Assembly: GCA_023409535.1 (NCBI GenBank)
Contig: JAEYGZ010000027.1
Coordinates: forward strand, 248,001 to 312,000
Origin: Bacillota bacterium
Lineage (GTDB): Bacteria > Bacillota > Clostridia > Lachnospirales > Lachnospiraceae
Reading direction: 5' to 3'
DNA length: 64,000 bases
The translations under genes and the position numbers were made by a program. The number at the start of each line of letters is the position of its first letter. Within the stretch, counting starts at the first letter, position 1. Below the pieces are notes generated by a model, which was not told where the DNA came from, did not search any database, and saw nothing but the letters and a program-made list of their open reading frames with translations. Shown here in pieces: positions 16,608-24,932 of this stretch.

Positions 16608-17459
16608 ATGGGAACTATAAGAATTGTTGCCGACAGTACATGCGATTTATCCAAAGATTTAATTGAAAAATATAATATATCAATCCTTCCGCTGAATATC
16701 GTTCTGGATATGAAGAGCTATTTGGACGGTAAGGAGATCACACCGCAGGAGATCTACCAGTGGTCTGACCGGAATAATACAACTCCGAAAACGGCTGCGC
16801 CTGAGATGGGGTACGTGCTTGAACTCCTTCGGCCCATGACGAAGGCCGGAGAGGACATTATCTTTATCGGTATTTCTGAGGATATGTCGGTTACCTGTCA
16901 GGTGGTTCGCATGGCGGCGGCGGAATTAAATTACAACCGTATCAGGGTAATAAATTCCCGGAACCTGTCCGCAGGTATCGGTCTGCAGGTATTACGAACA
17001 GCTTCCCTGGCGCAGGAGGGTGTCCCTGCACAAGAGATTGCCGATAGAATTGAGAGCGCCAGAGATAAGGTATGCGCATCCTTTGTAGTTGATACGCTAA
17101 CTTATCTGCAAAGAGGCGGCCGGTGCAACGCGGTAACAGCCTTACTTGGCAATACCCTGAAGCTGAAGCCCATGATTACTGTCAAAGACGGCAAGATGGG
17201 TGTGGCAAAGAAATACCGCGGGAAACAGCAGGCTGTAATTAAGAATTATGCGAAGGACATGGAGGAGCAACTGCTGCAGGCAGACCCTGCCCGGGTTTTT
17301 ATCACCCATTCCGGTATCGATGCTGTGATTGAGCAGGAAGTCTATGCGTATCTTGCAGGATTGCAGCATTTTAAAGAAATTCATGTAACCAGAGCGGGAG
17401 GGGTAATCTCCAGCCACTGCGGACCGAATACACTTGGAATACTGTTCTATCGAAATTAA
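16608..17459 (+). CDS. DegV family fatty-acid-binding protein
   Basis: A 283-residue DegV protein. The N-terminus IRIVADSTCDLSKDLIEKY and the later FVVDTLTYLQRGGRCNAVTALLGNTLKLKPMI are family signatures. DegV proteins (FakB type) hold a fatty acid for phosphorylation by the FakA kinase during phospholipid synthesis. Ribosome site GAGGAAA precedes the ATG, 18 bp after the kinase stop. A second DegV gene lies at 43705-44574; several paralogues with different fatty acid preference are usual in Firmicutes. Which acid this one binds cannot be read. A terminator follows. Confidence 0.92.
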   Translation: MGTIRIVADSTCDLSKDLIEKYNISILPLNIVLDMKSYLDGKEITPQEIYQWSDRNNTTPKTAAPEMGYVLELLRPMTKAGEDIIFIGISEDMSVTCQVVRMAAAELNYNRIRVINSRNLSAGIGLQVLRTASLAQEGVPAQEIADRIESARDKVCASFVVDTLTYLQRGGRCNAVTALLGNTLKLKPMITVKDGKMGVAKKYRGKQQAVIKNYAKDMEEQLLQADPARVFITHSGIDAVIEQEVYAYLAGLQHFKEIHVTRAGGVISSHCGPNTLGILFYRN

Positions 17460-17542
17460 GGTATGTTTTGGAAAAGGAACCTGACTAGTAATTTAGTCTC
17501 ATATGATTATTGTTATGTAAACTAATTTGCTTATTATAACGG

Positions 17543-17581
17543 AACTGCAGGATAGCTGACAAAGTTATTCTGCAGTTTTTT
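17543..17581 (+). terminator. Terminator after the DegV gene
   Basis: AACTGCAG (17543-17550) pairs with CTGCAGTT (17570-17577), extended by five more pairs including wobbles, and is followed by TTTTTT. It ends the regulator-kinase-DegV unit. Confidence 0.75.
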
Positions 17582-17606
17582 GCGCCGCAGGAATCACGCC
17601 GAATAT

Positions 17607-17626
17607 GATAAAAACTCGTTTTTATC
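17607..17626 (+). other. Small hairpin in the gap before the chemoreceptor gene
   Basis: GATAAAAA and TTTTTATC form a perfect 8-bp stem with loop CTCG, followed by TATTTTTA. The rest of the 369-bp gap (17460-17828) is AT-rich. It holds the terminator at 17543-17581 and a promoter at 17727-17757; I see no riboswitch or small gene in it. Confidence 0.4.
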
Positions 17627-17726
17627 TATTTTTATTTGTGTTTTTATTATTGGAAAATATTGAATTGTTAAAGATGCTGTAGAATAACTTGCAATTTGCA
17701 GAATATTTAGTAATTATAGAAAAATA

Positions 17727-17757
17727 TTTACACGATTGGTAATTTATGTGTTATAAT
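17727..17757 (+). promoter_or_regulatory. Sigma-A type promoter of the chemoreceptor gene
   Basis: TTTACA (17727-17732), a 19-bp spacer and TATAAT (17752-17757) with an extended TGT immediately upstream. The long spacer is offset by the extended -10. The start codon is 72 bp downstream. I do not see a flagellar sigma-D consensus (TAAA with GCCGATAA). Confidence 0.5.
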
Positions 17758-17828
17758 CATTCCATAAAATGCACAAATAAAACTTTTGCTGCTGTTTTAT
17801 GAACATTATAGCATAAGGGGGTTGTTCT

Positions 17829-19961
17829 ATGGGGAAAAAGGGATCTCGTAAAGGGGAAACGAAATCAATCGATACCGGTAAAAACACAGATAAAAACGCC
17901 GGTAATAGTTCCGGTAAAGTGAGGGAATTTCTTCGAAGTATTCGTCTTAAGGTATTCATAGGATTATTAATACCGATTGTGTTTTTAGGAGCATACGGCG
18001 TGATATCTTATCGCTTGTCTGAAGAAGCAATTATCACGAACTATGAGAACAGCTCTAAGGATACATTGGTTGCGGTGAGTGATTTCCTGGATTTTGGGTT
18101 TAAGGTAATTCAGGAAAAATCCTCGGAGATGCTGTTGGATTCGGATATGGGTTCTTACTTCAACAGGCAGGAAGGCACGGATGAAACACAGTTCATCAAT
18201 GTGCGGCATACCGTAGAGAGCAAGGTTCAATTAATCAAGAAAGCAAACTCCTTTATCTCAGGTGTACATATTCTGGGCGCTAACGGTAAGGCATTTTCCT
18301 CCGAGACTACGACCCAGGACAGCCCCTATGAAAAATTCAAGCAGACAGAGATCGGCAAAAAGTTTGACAGTAAGTCGGTAAAATTATTGTGGGTAGGAGC
18401 CCATGATGATCTGGATTCCATGCTAAACTTCGGAATAACACCCTATACAAACAGTAACTATGCTTATTCGCTGATTGCATCAATGAATGCCCGTAATGGC
18501 TTTATTGTTATCGATGTATCAAAAAAACTTATCCTGGATATGTTTGAAAAATATGATTTCGGTGAGAACAGTATGAAAGCCTTTGTAACAAGCGATGGCA
18601 GGGAAATCGTCACAGGGTCGGAGGAGGCCGGTATTTTCTTAAGTCAGCCTTATTATCAGAATACGTTAAACTCGGAAGAGACAAGCGGTTTATCTTATGA
18701 GACCTACAATGGAAAAGAATATTTATTCTTGTACAGTAAGGTTGGAACTGTCGGAGCGACGGTTTGTGCCTTAATTCCCAAGGATACCATATTGAATCAG
18801 GTTTCCGGTATTAAGAGCCTGAATATTGGCTTTGTATCGGTTTCCGTTATCTGTGCACTTATCGTGCTGTTTTTTATTGCCAGGGTTATTAGTGCAGCTA
18901 TTTACTTCTTAAGTAAAAGAATTACCCAGGCGGCAACCGGTGATCTTACCACAAGCTTTGAAACAAAGAGAAAGGATGAGTTCCTGCACCTGGCCAAGGG
19001 CATCGGCAATATGCTTCAGGATATGCGCAAGCTCATCGGAGAGGTTCAGACAGTCGGCGGAAAGGTTAGCGGTTCCGCAGGCGGTGTTGCCGATACCTCA
19101 GAGAATCTGCTGGTAGCTACCAAGGACATCTCAAGAACCATTGATGATATTGAACAGGGCATCGTTCAGCAGGCAGCAGATACGGAGCAGTGCCTGATCC
19201 AGATGGCAGGTCTGTCAGATCAAATCAATCAGGTATATACCAATACCGGTGAAATTGAGCAGATTGCTAATAATACCAAGCATATTGCCAGCGAAGGTCT
19301 TGTTATCATCGATGAGCTCAGCCGCAAGGCAAAGGATACAACCAATATCACTCAGAACGTAATCATCAAAATTCAGGAATTTGAGACCCATTCACAAAAT
19401 ATTGCGGGTTTTGTAGATATCATCAATAATATTGCGGAGCAGACCAACCTGTTATCACTGAATGCCTCCATTGAAGCAGCAAGGGCGGGTGAATCAGGCC
19501 GTGGCTTCGCAGTTGTTGCCAATGAGATTCGAAAGCTGGCAGACCAGTCCGTTCATGCAGCGAAGCAGATCCACAATATTGTAACGGAGATCACCGTAAA
19601 GACGGAGGATACCATCAATACCGCCAAGCAGGCAGACAGCATTGTAAAATCCCAGACAGAGGCGCTTAGCAAGACCGTGAATGTATTTGACAATATAAAT
19701 CAGCATGTCAATGACCTTGCCAATAACCTGAATAATATCTCGGATGGTATCAAGAAAATTGAAGCTGCAAAGGTTGATACCATGGATGCGATTCAAAGTA
19801 TCTCTTCAGTATCAGAGGAAACAGCGGCGGCCTCCCAGGAGGTAAGCGCAACGGCCCTTGGACAGATCGACTCTGTGGAGCGCTTAAGACTTGCCGCACA
19901 GGAGCTTGCAAACGATGCAAAGAACCTGGAGGAGTCCATACGGCTGTTTAAGATTCAGTAA
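17829..19961 (+). CDS. Methyl-accepting chemotaxis protein
   Basis: A 710-residue transmembrane chemoreceptor. A charged 37-residue cytoplasmic start leads to a membrane helix (about 38-58), a large extracellular dCache-like sensor (about 60-330), a second helix (about 334-356) and a HAMP domain (about 356-412). The C-terminus is a long coiled-coil signalling domain, with the hairpin tip near ESGRGFAVVANEIRKLADQS. The tip contacts CheA and CheW at the cell pole. Ribosome site GGGGG lies upstream of the ATG. It stands alone with its own promoter; the ligand is unknown. A very large palindrome begins 10 bp after the stop codon. Confidence 0.94.
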   Translation: MGKKGSRKGETKSIDTGKNTDKNAGNSSGKVREFLRSIRLKVFIGLLIPIVFLGAYGVISYRLSEEAIITNYENSSKDTLVAVSDFLDFGFKVIQEKSSEMLLDSDMGSYFNRQEGTDETQFINVRHTVESKVQLIKKANSFISGVHILGANGKAFSSETTTQDSPYEKFKQTEIGKKFDSKSVKLLWVGAHDDLDSMLNFGITPYTNSNYAYSLIASMNARNGFIVIDVSKKLILDMFEKYDFGENSMKAFVTSDGREIVTGSEEAGIFLSQPYYQNTLNSEETSGLSYETYNGKEYLFLYSKVGTVGATVCALIPKDTILNQVSGIKSLNIGFVSVSVICALIVLFFIARVISAAIYFLSKRITQAATGDLTTSFETKRKDEFLHLAKGIGNMLQDMRKLIGEVQTVGGKVSGSAGGVADTSENLLVATKDISRTIDDIEQGIVQQAADTEQCLIQMAGLSDQINQVYTNTGEIEQIANNTKHIASEGLVIIDELSRKAKDTTNITQNVIIKIQEFETHSQNIAGFVDIINNIAEQTNLLSLNASIEAARAGESGRGFAVVANEIRKLADQSVHAAKQIHNIVTEITVKTEDTINTAKQADSIVKSQTEALSKTVNVFDNINQHVNDLANNLNNISDGIKKIEAAKVDTMDAIQSISSVSEETAAASQEVSATALGQIDSVERLRLAAQELANDAKNLEESIRLFKIQ

Positions 19962-19970
19962 TAATTTGAG

Positions 19971-20286
19971 TAGCAAAGGAACGGAAAGCAGGGGAAGGAC
20001 TGAAGCAGTCCGTGTGATAATTAAGACAGAGATCTATTGCTCTAGGCATAGAGAAGGCAGAAATAAAAAATGGAATGTACCTTGTGAAAGGATTACGGGG
20101 CCGGCGCTTATGTACCTCCATGTACAAAGCGCCTCTCGCAGCCTTCCGTGGCTGCTCGCCCCTCAGGTTGTGACTATTTTTTATTTCTGCCTTCTCTATA
20201 CCAAGTGCAATCACGATCTCTGCCTGATATTATCACACGGACTGCTTCAGTCCTTCCCCTGCTTCCCTGTCTCCGTCCCTTTGTCA
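19971..20286. repeat. Giant imperfect palindrome filling a convergent gap (possible REP/MITE-like element)
   Basis: Two long inverted blocks are exact: 34 bp at 19988-20021 against 20229-20262, and 23 bp at 20049-20071 against 20176-20198. The outer ends are near-matching inverted motifs, TAGCAAAGGAACGGA (19971-19985) and TGACAAAGGGACGGA (20272-20286, minus strand). Inside are further hairpins: GGACTG-AAG-CAGTCC within each arm, GCAGCC with GGCTGC (20138-20155), and a central GGCGCTT/AAGCGCC stem with TGTAC/GTACA. No transposase is encoded. It lies exactly between the chemoreceptor and MATE stop codons. The structure is seen; that it is a non-autonomous mobile or REP-like unit is inferred from the terminal inverted motifs and the solo end at 10356. 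Confidence 0.75.
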
Positions 20287-20293
20287 ATCTAAC

Positions 20294-21661
20294 TTACTGC
20301 CTCTCCTCCTTCAATTCCTTCATCACCACCCGCAGCATAGTCACAAAGCAAGCCGCCCCTCCGATGAAGTTGGAGATAGGCTCAGCCAGAAAAACTCCGT
20401 TTACGCCCAGATGAAAGATGGTTGGAAGAAAGGCGGTCAGCGGCACGACGATGATAATCTTTCGAAAGATGGAGAAGAACACGGCAAACTTTGCTTTGCC
20501 CAGCGCTACAAAGGTGGACTGTCCGGCCATTTGCAAGGACATCATGAAGAAGCCGAAGAAGTAAATCCGAAGGGCAGGAAGAGCATGTCGGATTAATTCC
20601 TCATCCTGATTGAAAATCTGTATGAAGAAATGGGGAAACAGGTGCAATATGCCCCAGGCAAGAATGGTATATATGATACAAACCACGGACATAAATTTGA
20701 TACTGGAGCGGACTCTGTTATAGGCGCCGGCACCATAATTATATCCCATCACAGGCTGAGCGGCAGAGGTCAGACCGCTGACCGGCATAAAGATAATCTC
20801 GCGGATGGAATTTATGACGGTCATAATTCCTACATATAAATCTCCGCCATAAATGGATAGGTACTTATTACACATAATCTGAACGGAGCTGTTAGTAACA
20901 GCCATGGCAAAACCGGACAAGCCAAGCAGGGTAATATCGTTGACGGTACGAGCACGGAGTTTCAGATTGCGAAGCCGCAGTTTCAAGATCGTTTTCTTGC
21001 CTGTCAGAAAGCGAAAAATCCAGGCGGCAGACAGAAACTGCGATAAAATGGTAGCAAGTGCGGCGCCCTTTACCCCCATGTCAAAGATGAAGATGAAGAT
21101 AGGATCCAGGATGATATTTGCGATAGCGCCCAGCAGCACGGTGGTCATTCCGATCCGGCCAAAGCCCTGGGAATTAATATAGCTGTTCATTCCCAGTCCG
21201 ACCATAACAAAGCTGCTTCCCAGCAGATATATGGTGATATAACCATTGGCATAAGGGAAAGTTGCATCACTGGCACCGAACAGATAAAGCAGCGGTTCTT
21301 TCAGCAGGAGCCCCAGAATAGTCAGGATGACCCCTGAGATCAAGAGAAGGGAAAAGGAATTCCCCATAATTTTCTCTGCCTCTTCATGATTGCCGCGTCC
21401 CCTGGCGATGGAACAAAGCGGAGCACCGCCGGAGCCAAACAGATTGGCAAAGGCAGAGATAAATGTAATAATCGGTAAAGTAAGGCCAAGACCTGTCATG
21501 GCCAGCGTGGCATGCTCAGGCATACGTCCGATATAAATTCGATCTACAATATTATAAAGCAGGTTGACTAATTGTGCGAGAGTCATCGGAAGGGCAAGAT
21601 TTAAGATGTTCTTAACGATGCTGCCTTTGGAGAAGTCATTTTTCTGCAAATTTTCCTTCAT
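20294..21661 (-). CDS. MATE family multidrug/cation efflux transporter
   Basis: A 455-residue integral membrane protein with about twelve helices, in two MatE halves beginning near LNLALPMTLAQLVNLLYNIVDRIYIGRMPE and AMAVTNSSVQIMCNKYLSIYGGDLYVGIMT. MATE proteins export drugs or metabolites using a sodium or proton gradient. GAAGTTGT near the start gives only a modest ribosome site. Upstream on the minus strand TGCTACAAT (about 21756-21764) could be an extended -10. The stop codon lies 8 bp from the giant palindrome. The substrate is unknown. Confidence 0.92.
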   Translation of the reverse strand: MKENLQKNDFSKGSIVKNILNLALPMTLAQLVNLLYNIVDRIYIGRMPEHATLAMTGLGLTLPIITFISAFANLFGSGGAPLCSIARGRGNHEEAEKIMGNSFSLLLISGVILTILGLLLKEPLLYLFGASDATFPYANGYITIYLLGSSFVMVGLGMNSYINSQGFGRIGMTTVLLGAIANIILDPIFIFIFDMGVKGAALATILSQFLSAAWIFRFLTGKKTILKLRLRNLKLRARTVNDITLLGLSGFAMAVTNSSVQIMCNKYLSIYGGDLYVGIMTVINSIREIIFMPVSGLTSAAQPVMGYNYGAGAYNRVRSSIKFMSVVCIIYTILAWGILHLFPHFFIQIFNQDEELIRHALPALRIYFFGFFMMSLQMAGQSTFVALGKAKFAVFFSIFRKIIIVVPLTAFLPTIFHLGVNGVFLAEPISNFIGGAACFVTMLRVVMKELKEERQ

Positions 21662-21961
21662 AAGTACAACTTCTTTCTTTTATGGATTCGATCATCAGGC
21701 GTGTTGATATCGTTCTGTCTGCATGCCAAACAGCATAAATAAAGCCGCGAATTTTATTGTAGCACAATTGCCGGGAAGATGCCACAATTGATAAAATTAC
21801 CTTTACAGTAATAATATGCATGTGCTACCATGAGAGAAATATAATAGGCGGGATAGAACGATACAATCTGCATATGCTAAACACATTACAGGCATTAGCA
21901 GAGGATGTGCAGCATCGTGGCAGACAGAAAATATGTTGGTGAACAAAAGGAAAGAATTCGG
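21662..21961. other. Divergent intergenic region between MATE and DUF3793 genes
   Basis: This 300-bp region holds two CACAATTG sequences 22 bp apart (around 21763 and 21785), close to the putative MATE promoter, and possible leaders for both genes. The octamer repeats could be a regulator site. I see no RNA gene or terminator here. Confidence 0.3.
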
Positions 21962-22537
21962 ATGGAAAGGCTGGCGGAGGAGCTACTGGCCAATCATTGC
22001 ATGCCGGCCTTGCTTCATGTGAAACCATCGGCCCTGGTTGCTGTGGACAGGCGAAAGGTTATCAATTTAGAGGAGCTTCTTGACATAGTATATCATATGG
22101 TTCGAAGCTTTCATTGTGAATTATATCTTCTGTCCCAGGTGGGGAAAAGAATCAGTCTTCTTATTTATAGTGATACCTTGCTTTATCATTGTCTTACGAA
22201 TAGTACACAAATGCAGTTTCTTGCCCGCTTTGGCTATGAATTTCACGAGGATATCTTATGCGGCATCCTGTTAAAGGTAAAGGAACGCTATATAAATTAC
22301 CTGAGCAAAAAAGCCCCCTTTCCGCATGAAATTGGAGTTATTCTCGGTTATCCGGTGGGTGATGTGGAGGGGTTTATCTTAAATCATGGAAAAAACTATC
22401 TGCTTTGCGGTGCATGGAAGGTATATGAGGAACCAGCCGCTGCGGAAAAAATATTTGCAGAATATCAGGAGATAAGAGAGCGGGCAAGATTATATTTACA
22501 GGCTGGTGGGAGTATCACTGAATTTTTGAGGGAATAG
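21962..22537 (+). CDS. DUF3793 family protein
   Basis: A 191-residue protein using the ATG at 21962, which has AAAGGAA upstream; the longer frame from 21905 has no usable ribosome site. The start MERLAEELLANHCMPALLHVKPSALVAV and the block PFPHEIGVILGYPVGDVEGFILNHGKNYLLCGAWKVY are the family hallmarks. Members are cytoplasmic, common in Clostridia and often near iron, heme or flavodoxin genes; function is unknown. It is rich in Cys and His for its size. Two peptidase genes follow on the same strand, 53 bp downstream, so it may share their transcript. Confidence 0.85.
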   Translation: MERLAEELLANHCMPALLHVKPSALVAVDRRKVINLEELLDIVYHMVRSFHCELYLLSQVGKRISLLIYSDTLLYHCLTNSTQMQFLARFGYEFHEDILCGILLKVKERYINYLSKKAPFPHEIGVILGYPVGDVEGFILNHGKNYLLCGAWKVYEEPAAAEKIFAEYQEIRERARLYLQAGGSITEFLRE

Positions 22538-22590
22538 ATTGCAGCGGAAGTTGCGTCAGCGATTATAATAGGTATAGAGGTGACTAAGCT

Positions 22591-23706
22591 ATGGTAAATC
22601 AAAAAAGGATGTTAGAGGAATTTTGCAGTCTGGTTGCTATTGATGCCGTTCCGTTTCAGGAAAGACAGATGGCGGACCGGCTGAAGGCAATCCTGGCACA
22701 GCTGGGTTTTACAGTGGAGGAGGATGAAGCAGGTGACTGTTACCGCGGAAACAGCGGGAATATCTATGCATATCTTGCGGGGACGCTGCCGGGGGATCCG
22801 CTGTTATTCTCAGCTCATATGGATACGGTGGAGCCGGGTAAGAATAAAAAGGCAGTATTACATAGCGACGGAACCATCACCAGCGACGGTACGACAGTAT
22901 TGGGAGCGGATGATTTATCCGGCGTTGTTTCCATCCTTGAGGCGATACAAAGCATCAGGGAACAGGGAATTTTGCACCGAAGCATTGAGGTGCTGTTCAC
23001 AATAGCGGAGGAGTATTATCTGAAGGGAAGCAAGATATTTGACTACCGTAAGATAAAAGCAAAGGAAGCCTATGTCCTTGATCTTGACGGAACCATCGGA
23101 ACGGCAGCCATAAAGGCTCCCACGGTGATCGGTTTTACGGCCAGGTTCATGGGCAAAGCATCTCATGCAGGCTTTGCGCCGGAACAGGGGATCAATGCAA
23201 TTGCGGTTGCCGCAGAAGCGATAACAGCAATTCAACAGGGGCGGATTGATAAGGAGATGACGGTGAATATCGGTCTTGCAGAGGGCGGTAAAGCCAGAAA
23301 TATTGTATCTGCCGAATGTATCCTGAAAGGAGAGGTTCGCTGTCTGAACCATCAGAAGGCGCTTGAACGGATCAATGTGATCAGGGAAAGTATGAATACT
23401 GCTGTGAAAAAATACGGTGCCAAGCTGGAGTTCTCCATTTCCTTTGGCTGTATTGCCTACGAAGTAGCGGGAAAGCACCCCGTTGTCAAGCGCTTTCAAA
23501 ATGCCTGCAAGGAGCTTTCACTGCCGGTGAAGCTCATAGAAACCTTTGGAGGCAGCGATAATAATGTGTTTTTACGGAATGGGATTACAGGCATTGTAAT
23601 GGCTTGCGGTATGCACAAGGTACATTCCTGCAATGAATATACCGATATCAGGGAACTGGTTCAGTGCAGTGAGGTTGTATATAAATTAATGACAGATAAG
23701 GAGTAA
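22591..23706 (+). CDS. M20 family metallopeptidase, PepT-like
   Basis: A 371-residue zinc peptidase. Expected metal ligands are H76 and D78 (SAHMDTVEPG), D107 (GADD), the catalytic Glu pair E140/E141 (TIAEE), D164 or D166 (LDLDG) and a C-terminal His in GMHKVHSCNEYT. A lid domain (about 185-295) starts near GFTARFMGKASHAGFAPEQGINAI. Such enzymes release N-terminal residues from tripeptides in the cytoplasm. AGAGGTG lies 7 bp before the ATG. It is followed 14 bp later by an M42 peptidase, so the pair forms a peptide-degrading operon. Confidence 0.9.
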   Translation: MVNQKRMLEEFCSLVAIDAVPFQERQMADRLKAILAQLGFTVEEDEAGDCYRGNSGNIYAYLAGTLPGDPLLFSAHMDTVEPGKNKKAVLHSDGTITSDGTTVLGADDLSGVVSILEAIQSIREQGILHRSIEVLFTIAEEYYLKGSKIFDYRKIKAKEAYVLDLDGTIGTAAIKAPTVIGFTARFMGKASHAGFAPEQGINAIAVAAEAITAIQQGRIDKEMTVNIGLAEGGKARNIVSAECILKGEVRCLNHQKALERINVIRESMNTAVKKYGAKLEFSISFGCIAYEVAGKHPVVKRFQNACKELSLPVKLIETFGGSDNNVFLRNGITGIVMACGMHKVHSCNEYTDIRELVQCSEVVYKLMTDKE

Positions 23707-23720
23707 AAGGAGCAAACATC

Positions 23721-24806
23721 ATGGATTATTTAAGGAAAGAAACAAATTTACCGATGATTGAGGCATTGTCCAATGCCAAGGGAGTGTCCGGCTTTGAGGA
23801 TCAGGTGGTGGAGATGCTAAAGCGTTATGCGGAAGGGCTGGGAGAAATAAAGGAGGATTCCCTGCGCAATCTGTTTATCTATCGCAAGGAAAACACAGGA
23901 GACCGTCCGGTGGTGCAGCTGGATGCGCATAGTGATGAGGTAGGCTTTATGGTGCAGGCAATCAAACCAAACGGCACCTTAAAGATCATTCCTCTGGGAA
24001 GCTGGGTAACTGTCAATATACCGGCGCATAAGGTATTGGTACGTAATGCGGACTATGAATATATTCCGGGTGTTATTGCCAGCAAACCGCCGCACTATAT
24101 GACTGAGAAGGAAAAGAGTGCGCCGCCTGAGATCGGGCAGTTAACCATAGATATCGGGGCAACCTCCAGGGAAGAAGCAATCAGGGATTTTAAGATCCGG
24201 ATCGGGGAGCCTGTGGTGCCCTGTGCGGATTTTGAATACGATAACAAGCATGATCTGATGCTTGGCAAAGCCTTTGATAACCGGTTGGGATGTGCGGGCG
24301 TCATTACTGCCCTGCGTGCGCTTGCGGGAGAAGAGCTTGCAGTGGATGTGGCAGCCGGTATTGCCTGCCAGGAGGAGGTTGGAGCCAGAGGCTGCGTGGT
24401 AACTGCCAGGGTGATCAAGCCTGATCTTGCCATCGTATTTGAAGGCTGCCCTGCGGATGATACCTGCGCCGACAGCTACGAGATTCAGACGGCAATTAAA
24501 AAGGGTCCGATGTTAAGACATATCGACGCCAGGATGATCACGAATCCCAGATTCCAGCGCTTTGCCCTGGAGCTTGCCCAGAAGCATGGCATTCCTGTGC
24601 AGCAGGCGGTCAGAGCCGGCGGAAGTACCAATGGTTCCGCCATTCATCTGTCCAACGAGGGGGTTCCTACCATTGTAATCGGCATTCCGGTACGTTACGC
24701 CCATACACATTATTGCTTTTCCACTTACTATGATTATGACAGTGCGGTAAGGCTGGCCTGTGAGATTCTAAAAGTGCTTAACGCTGATATTATAAAAAGT
24801 TTTTAA
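23721..24806 (+). CDS. M42 family metallopeptidase (glutamyl aminopeptidase/endoglucanase M type)
   Basis: A 361-residue binuclear zinc aminopeptidase. Ligands are visible as H70 and D72 (LDAHSDEVGF), the bridging Asp in GKAFDNRLGC, the catalytic and ligand Glu pair in ACQEEVGARG, an acidic residue in VFEGCPADDT and a late His in RYAHTHYCFSTYYDYD. M42 enzymes form large dodecameric shells and trim peptides to amino acids. Ribosome site AAAGGAG. It is translated with the M20 peptidase upstream (14-bp gap). Annotations calling this family endoglucanase M are historical. Confidence 0.92.
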   Translation: MDYLRKETNLPMIEALSNAKGVSGFEDQVVEMLKRYAEGLGEIKEDSLRNLFIYRKENTGDRPVVQLDAHSDEVGFMVQAIKPNGTLKIIPLGSWVTVNIPAHKVLVRNADYEYIPGVIASKPPHYMTEKEKSAPPEIGQLTIDIGATSREEAIRDFKIRIGEPVVPCADFEYDNKHDLMLGKAFDNRLGCAGVITALRALAGEELAVDVAAGIACQEEVGARGCVVTARVIKPDLAIVFEGCPADDTCADSYEIQTAIKKGPMLRHIDARMITNPRFQRFALELAQKHGIPVQQAVRAGGSTNGSAIHLSNEGVPTIVIGIPVRYAHTHYCFSTYYDYDSAVRLACEILKVLNADIIKSF

Positions 24807-24819
24807 GTGATAGTTTATG

Positions 24820-24848
24820 TTGACAATAAAGAACACCGGATGTATATT
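24820..24848 (+). promoter_or_regulatory. Sigma-A promoter of argC
   Basis: TTGACA (24820-24825), a 17-bp spacer and TATATT (24843-24848) form a near-consensus promoter, giving a leader of roughly 78 bp. Downstream, TGTATAAATATTAATTC loosely resembles an ARG box for ArgR/AhrC, a weak match that I would not rely on. Confidence 0.7.
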
Positions 24849-24932
24849 TATATATAAGTTATGTATAAATATTAATTCCTTATTAACTGTACGGATTATC
24901 CTGCAGTTAATAAAGTGACAAGAGGTGTTCTG

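Noticed and set aside
19971..20286. Ordinary bidirectional terminator as explanation of the large palindrome
   Set aside because: The arms are far longer than any terminator, no T-tract flanks the stem, and terminal inverted motifs are present.
22915..23499. 194-codon minus-strand frame inside the M20 peptidase gene
   Set aside because: Shadow of the coding strand; no start signal or recognisable domain.
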